Assembly (NCBI GenBank): GCA_023388055.1 | Contig: JAEWGW010000037.1 | Span: forward strand, 1-64,000 | Reading direction: 5' to 3' | Length of the DNA: 64,000 nucleotides | Origin: Bacillota bacterium | Lineage (GTDB): Bacteria; Bacillota; Bacilli; Paenibacillales; NBRC-103111 | Part shown: positions 60,516 through 64,000 of the stretch, one piece after another | How the letters are laid out: the number at the start of each line of letters is the position of its first letter | Numbering within the stretch: the stretch's first letter is position 1 | Position numbers and translations under genes: made by a program | The notes under the pieces: generated by a model | Database searches by the model: none | What the model was told of the DNA's origin: nothing | Seen by the model: only the letters and a program-made list of their open reading frames with translations

Positions 60516-61484
60516 TCAAACCAAAATTTTAGGTGCGTACTTTTCGCATTGCTTCTGATATACCGCAAGAGACCAACGGTCAAAATATTTGGAGGCTGCA
60601 ATGACTCCGGATTGGAACAGCTCGTCGCTTTTGGCCTTGGATATATTAAACCGGGTGGCCTCTACCCCCAGTGTAGGAATTTTGACGGTACGGAATTGGT
60701 TGAAATCTTCAATATACCGCTCGTCATGGGCATCCATCATGGTGCCGAACAGCGCCTGAAACATACTGATGGGCCCTTTAATATCCCGCGGCATATGATC
60801 GGTTTGGCCCACTAACTGGTAGCCGATAACGGGAAGCTTATTGCCTTGGCCCTTCGTCTCTTCCTTGTCGAACAACCACAATGGAAAGTTGCTCAGGATA
60901 CCGCCATCGACCACATAAACAAACTGCTTCCGGAATGGTTCTCCTTTCCTTGCACCGGGTCCTTTGCGCAGCATCACCGGATCGAAGAAGTAGGGAATGC
61001 TGGTGCTCATACGGATGGCCTTGGCAATGGAAAATTTCTTGGGATCAATGCCGTATTGGCTGATGTCCTCCGGAAGCACCATGAGCTTTCCCTGGCTGAT
61101 ATCCGATGCAATGATCCGCAGCCGGTTCGGCTCCAGATCGCCGAAAGCCCGGATGTTTTTGGCTGCCAGCAGCTGCCGCACCCACTCCTCCAGCGCCTCC
61201 CCCGAATACAGCCCCTTTTTGACAAAAATACGGACAGCCGGCCCTACCCAATGAATCTGATGAATCCATGTTTTCTTGAGAAAGGAAGTAAACGGCGTTG
61301 CCTGGATAATCTCCTTCAGTTCCTGTCCCGTATACCCTGCCGCCAATAATGCAGCCACGATGGAGCCCGAGGAGGTTCCGGCCATATTCTGAAAGCGGAA
61401 GCCGCGCTTCTCCGTTTCCGCCACGGCTCCGGCCAAGCCGATGGCTTTCACGCCGCCCCCCTGAAATACCGCATTGATTTTCAT
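60516..61484 (-). CDS. Patatin-like phospholipase
   Basis: A 322-aa acyl hydrolase with a Ser-Asp dyad. The oxyanion loop is GGGVKAIGLAGAV (9-21), the nucleophile elbow GTSSG (36-40, S38), and the catalytic Asp sits in VVDGGILSNFPLWLF. This matches bacterial patatin proteins of the YlbK/RssA type, acting on phospholipids or acyl esters, probably in the cytoplasm as no signal peptide is present. AAGGGGTGG precedes the ATG at 61482-61484; a longer in-frame version is rejected. Its biological role is unknown. Confidence 0.88.
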   Translation of the reverse strand: MKINAVFQGGGVKAIGLAGAVAETEKRGFRFQNMAGTSSGSIVAALLAAGYTGQELKEIIQATPFTSFLKKTWIHQIHWVGPAVRIFVKKGLYSGEALEEWVRQLLAAKNIRAFGDLEPNRLRIIASDISQGKLMVLPEDISQYGIDPKKFSIAKAIRMSTSIPYFFDPVMLRKGPGARKGEPFRKQFVYVVDGGILSNFPLWLFDKEETKGQGNKLPVIGYQLVGQTDHMPRDIKGPISMFQALFGTMMDAHDERYIEDFNQFRTVKIPTLGVEATRFNISKAKSDELFQSGVIAASKYFDRWSLAVYQKQCEKYAPKILV

Positions 61485-61564
61485 GCCTGCCACCCCTTCT
61501 TCCCTCCAAGATCCCTCTCTTAAGATGTATATGAAGGAAAGCGGCTGACACAGGCTTGCCACAA

Positions 61565-61590
61565 CAAAAAAACCTGGCCTCCGCCAGGTT
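61565..61590 (-). terminator. mntR terminator
   Basis: On the minus strand the perfect 8-bp stem AACCTGGC / GCCAGGTT with a four-base loop is followed by a run of T, 50 bp past the mntR stop. Confidence 0.9.
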
Positions 61591-61638
61591 CTCTGCTTAT
61601 GATCCGGTTATATGACGGGAAGCAACAACGACCCGGTC

Positions 61639-62070
61639 TTAGTTCGGTTCCGTCTCCAGCTCCGTTCGGAGCTCGCGGAGGGTCTCCAGACGGGAGGGCT
61701 CCCGGGTGAAGTATTCCAATAATGTCCCGATGCAGGCAATGGAGTCGGCGCTCAGATGATGCTCGATTCCCTCCACATCCCGGTAAATATTCTCTTCTTG
61801 CACCCCTATGATTTGCAGAAATTCCTCCAGCAGCTTATGCCGGTCCAGGAGCCGTTTCCCCAGCTTCTTGCCCTTGGAGGTCAGAATCAAACCCCGATAT
61901 TTTTCATAAACCAGATAGTTGTCCTTGTCCAGCTTCTGGATCATCTTCGTTACCGAAGAGGGATGCACTTCCAGTCCCTCGGCAATGTCGGATACGCGGG
62001 CATAGCCTTTTTCATCGATGAGCTTATAAATTTTCTCCAAATAATCTTCCATACTGGGAGTCGCTGCCAT
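61639..62070 (-). CDS. mntR: Manganese transport regulator MntR
   Basis: A 143-aa DtxR-family repressor of manganese uptake genes. It has an N-terminal winged helix (SMEDYLEKIYKLIDEKGYARVSDIAEGLEVHPSSVTKMIQKLDKDNYLVYEKYRGLILT) and a dimerisation domain. Predicted Mn ligands D9, E12, H78, E100, E103 and H104 each sit one position from the B. subtilis MntR set (D8, E11, H77, E99, E102, H103), which supports manganese rather than iron specificity. GGAGGAGGG precedes the ATG at 62068-62070. Confidence 0.94.
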   Translation of the reverse strand: MAATPSMEDYLEKIYKLIDEKGYARVSDIAEGLEVHPSSVTKMIQKLDKDNYLVYEKYRGLILTSKGKKLGKRLLDRHKLLEEFLQIIGVQEENIYRDVEGIEHHLSADSIACIGTLLEYFTREPSRLETLRELRTELETEPN

Positions 62071-62152
62071 TAACAACACCCTCCTCCTCTTCCATTTCCC
62101 TACCGTCCGATAAGATACCTTTGTATGATACCTGATATTGCCGAATAAAGGC

Positions 62153-62174
62153 AAGTCCCTTGTTCAAGGGATTT
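62153..62174. promoter_or_regulatory. Inverted repeat between mntR and splB
   Basis: TCCCTTG-TT-CAAGGGA is perfect and extends as AA/TT after one mismatched pair; a further TCCCTTGA half-site lies at 62192-62199. It could be an operator for MntR or another repressor. It does not closely match the usual MntR box. Confidence 0.4.
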
Positions 62175-62283
62175 CAAGTGAAGTGTGTAATTCCCTTGAC
62201 TAATTAGAACGGTTACAAATGAATAATGTATGGGAATCAAGCAAATCCCCAAGGAATTTGATAATGGAGGAGGTTTTGACGAA

Positions 62284-63351
62284 ATGGCCACAGAGCTGCT
62301 TTCCCGTCCTGCTCCAAGCCTGCAGCCTTTTTTGCCTGAGCTGGTTTACTTCGAGCCGGGTGCGCTGGAATATCCCAAGGGCAAGCGGATTATGGAATGG
62401 GCCGAAAAAAACGGCTTACCCATCAAACAAACCACGTCCCACAACCGAATTACGGATTTACCGGGAGATTCCGAGCTGGAGAAATACAAAATCGCCAAAC
62501 GGACGCTGGTGGTGGGTGTCCGCAAAACGCTGAAATTCGAACCCTCCTTGCCCTCCGCGGAATATGCCATTCCCATTGCCACCGGCTGTATGGCCCACTG
62601 CCATTATTGTTACCTGCAGACCACCCTGGGGGCCAAGCCCTATATCCGGATCTACGTAAACACCGACGATATCATGAACGCCGCGGCCAAATATATCGAG
62701 GAGCGGCAGCCGGAGATTACCCGGTTTGAAGCGGCTTGTACCTCCGATCCGGTCAGTCTGGAGCATATCTCGGGTTCCTTGCAGGAGCTGATCGAATTTA
62801 TGGCGGATCAGCCTCTGGGCAGGCTGCGGGTCGTCACCAAATTTCATCATGTAGAGCCGCTTCTGAATCTTCGCCATAACGGCAACACCCGAATCCGGTT
62901 CAGCGTCAATGCTGACTATGTGATCCGCAACTTCGAGCCGAACACCTCCGGCTTTGCCGACCGGATTGAAGCCGCCGGCAAAATCGCCCGGGCCGGTTAT
63001 CCCCTGGGCTTCATCATCGCTCCGATTATCTGGCATGAGGGCTGGGAGCAGGGCTACGGGGAATTGATGGAAAAGCTGAAGCAATCCCTGCCGCCGGATG
63101 CGGAAACGAAAAATTCACTCACCTTCGAGATGATTCAGCACCGTTTCACCAAAACGGCCAAACGGGTCATTCTGGAGCGTTACCCCAAAACCAAGCTGGA
63201 GATGGACGAAGCCAAGCGGAAGTACAAGTGGGGCAGATGGGGTCAGGGCAAGTATGTATATCCGGATGAGCAGGCGGAGGCCTTGCGGGTCTTTTTGACG
63301 GAACAAATTTTTGAGAAATTCCCTCAGGCAAAAATCGAGTATTTTACCTAA
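62284..63351 (+). CDS. splB: Spore photoproduct lyase
   Basis: A 355-aa radical-SAM enzyme that directly reverses the thymine spore photoproduct when UV-exposed spores germinate. Cluster cysteines C102, C106 and C109 are in CMAHCHYCY, and the hydrogen-donor Cys is C152 in EAACTSDP; the 43-residue gap equals that of B. subtilis (C98 to C141). GGAGGAGG lies ten bases before the ATG at 62284, which is used instead of an upstream ATG at 62230 that has no ribosome site. The regulatory partner gene splA is not next to it. Confidence 0.95.
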   Translation: MATELLSRPAPSLQPFLPELVYFEPGALEYPKGKRIMEWAEKNGLPIKQTTSHNRITDLPGDSELEKYKIAKRTLVVGVRKTLKFEPSLPSAEYAIPIATGCMAHCHYCYLQTTLGAKPYIRIYVNTDDIMNAAAKYIEERQPEITRFEAACTSDPVSLEHISGSLQELIEFMADQPLGRLRVVTKFHHVEPLLNLRHNGNTRIRFSVNADYVIRNFEPNTSGFADRIEAAGKIARAGYPLGFIIAPIIWHEGWEQGYGELMEKLKQSLPPDAETKNSLTFEMIQHRFTKTAKRVILERYPKTKLEMDEAKRKYKWGRWGQGKYVYPDEQAEALRVFLTEQIFEKFPQAKIEYFT

Positions 63352-63359
63352 ACGTTGAG

Positions 63360-64000
63360 TCAGAACTGAAGCCAGCCGGGAGTGTGGCTGTTGAACCAGA
63401 TGGTAATCTGCGTCAGCTTGCCGGTATAAAGCAGGACCGCAACAAGCACCATCACCGCCCCTCCCGTTTTCATGAGTACATTAGAATACCGCAGAATCCG
63501 TCTGGCAGAGCCAAGAAACAGCGCCAGCCCGACGAAGGGGACTGCGAAGCCGGTGGAATAAGCGGCAATCAAGGGAAGCCAGGAGCCGTTCTCGGTGAGA
63601 GATAATGCCAGAATGGCAGACAGAATCGGCCCCACACATGGCGACCAGCCCGCGGCAAACCCGACCCCGATAACAAAAGAGCCGGCAAAGCCGGCAGGTT
63701 TGGCAGAGACCTGCCATTTTCTTTCCTTCATTAGAAATCGGGGCTGGAAAATCCCCAGCATAAACAGCCCCATCACCAGAATCAGGATGGCGGACAGCTG
63801 GCTGATCAGCTCACGGTAATCCACAAATACTGCAGACAGCCTGCCTGCTCCCCAGGCCATGGTGAAAAAAACCACCGAAAACCCCAGGGAAAAACAAACG
63901 GCATGCAACACCACTCTGCCACGTACCGTTCCGGAGGCTTCGCCGGTTTTCAGCTGACTGACGGATATTCCGGTCATATAAGACAGATAGGAAGGGTACA
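63360..64000 (-). CDS. ccdA: CcdA-like cytochrome c biogenesis/thiol-disulfide membrane protein (5' end outside window)
   Basis: Partial gene; at least 213 codons are present and the N-terminus lies beyond the right edge. The edge bases translate as YPSYLSYMTGISV, the typical region after the first Cys-Pro motif of CcdA/DsbD proteins. Five hydrophobic helices follow, and a conserved GFAAGWSPCVGPILSAIL carries the redox Cys-Pro pair's second member. CcdA moves electrons from cytoplasmic thioredoxin to extracytoplasmic thiols for cytochrome c and spore-cortex proteins. It converges on splB, with 8 bp between the stop codons and no terminator. Confidence 0.88.
   Translation of the reverse strand, partial: YPSYLSYMTGISVSQLKTGEASGTVRGRVVLHAVCFSLGFSVVFFTMAWGAGRLSAVFVDYRELISQLSAILILVMGLFMLGIFQPRFLMKERKWQVSAKPAGFAGSFVIGVGFAAGWSPCVGPILSAILALSLTENGSWLPLIAAYSTGFAVPFVGLALFLGSARRILRYSNVLMKTGGAVMVLVAVLLYTGKLTQITIWFNSHTPGWLQF

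Overview
The window reads as a chromosomal segment of an endospore-forming, aerobic-type Firmicute, most likely Paenibacillus or a close relative. The evidence is the complete Bacillales-type sporulation block (spo0A, spoIVB, the eight-gene spoIIIA operon, yqhV, yqhQ, yqhR), strong GGAGG-type ribosome binding sites with frequent GTG/TTG starts, moderately high GC, and large CUT1 sugar ABC cassettes run by membrane-bound AraC sensors. These identifications come from recognising protein families and motifs by eye; no database search was possible. No tRNA, rRNA, CRISPR array, prophage or insertion-sequence transposase was seen.

Layout. 155-7414: dihydrolipoyl dehydrogenase (minus), then aspartate ammonia-lyase and the [FeFe]-hydrogenase maturase HydF (plus), a coiled-coil small protein, a nitroreductase, an Rrf2 regulator overlapping a thioredoxin gene, and an atypical MetF-like reductase. 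7694-23645 (all minus) is a conserved housekeeping/sporulation chain, given here in transcription order: accB-accC-asp23-amaP-DUF2273-nusB-folD-xseA-xseB-ispA-dxs-tlyA-(unknown membrane protein)-argR-recN-spoIVB-spo0A. It covers fatty acid initiation, envelope stress, folate, DNA repair and isoprenoids, and ends in the master sporulation regulator. 23960-30099 (minus) is yqhV-spoIIIAA-AB-AC-AD-AE-AF-AG-AH, the mother-cell half of the feeding-tube channel.

30380-32469 (plus): two sulfolactate/coenzyme-M-type genes (comA, comB) and a DUF441 membrane protein. 32927-54032 is an accessory glycan-utilisation region: a methyltransferase, an alpha-L-rhamnosidase (GH78) divergent from an AraC regulator, and two adjacent ABC-importer cassettes. 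Each cassette has two permeases, a binding lipoprotein and a membrane AraC sensor, and no ATPase. The second also carries a 1087-residue secreted clan-A glycosidase and a beta-propeller glycosidase. 54120-64000 returns to core genes: aspartokinase, efp-pepQ-aroQ, yqhR/yqhQ, small membrane proteins, a patatin phospholipase, mntR, the spore photoproduct lyase gene splB, and the edge of a ccdA gene.

The most unusual signal is non-coding. Three intergenic elements of about 180-190 bp share one architecture: four short hairpin-forming boxes about 50 bp apart, the first two direct and the last two inverted. Two use a TAACGG-type box and one an unrelated TGCAAAAGTGCAGTTA box. Separately, a fully palindromic element of about 155 bp occurs twice in the same orientation, just past the stop codons of lpd and spo0A. 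Strong regulatory sites include a consensus sigma-A promoter with embedded operator for the Rrf2-trxA pair, a textbook sigma-H promoter with three 0A boxes before spo0A, and a near-consensus cre site before the first sugar cassette.
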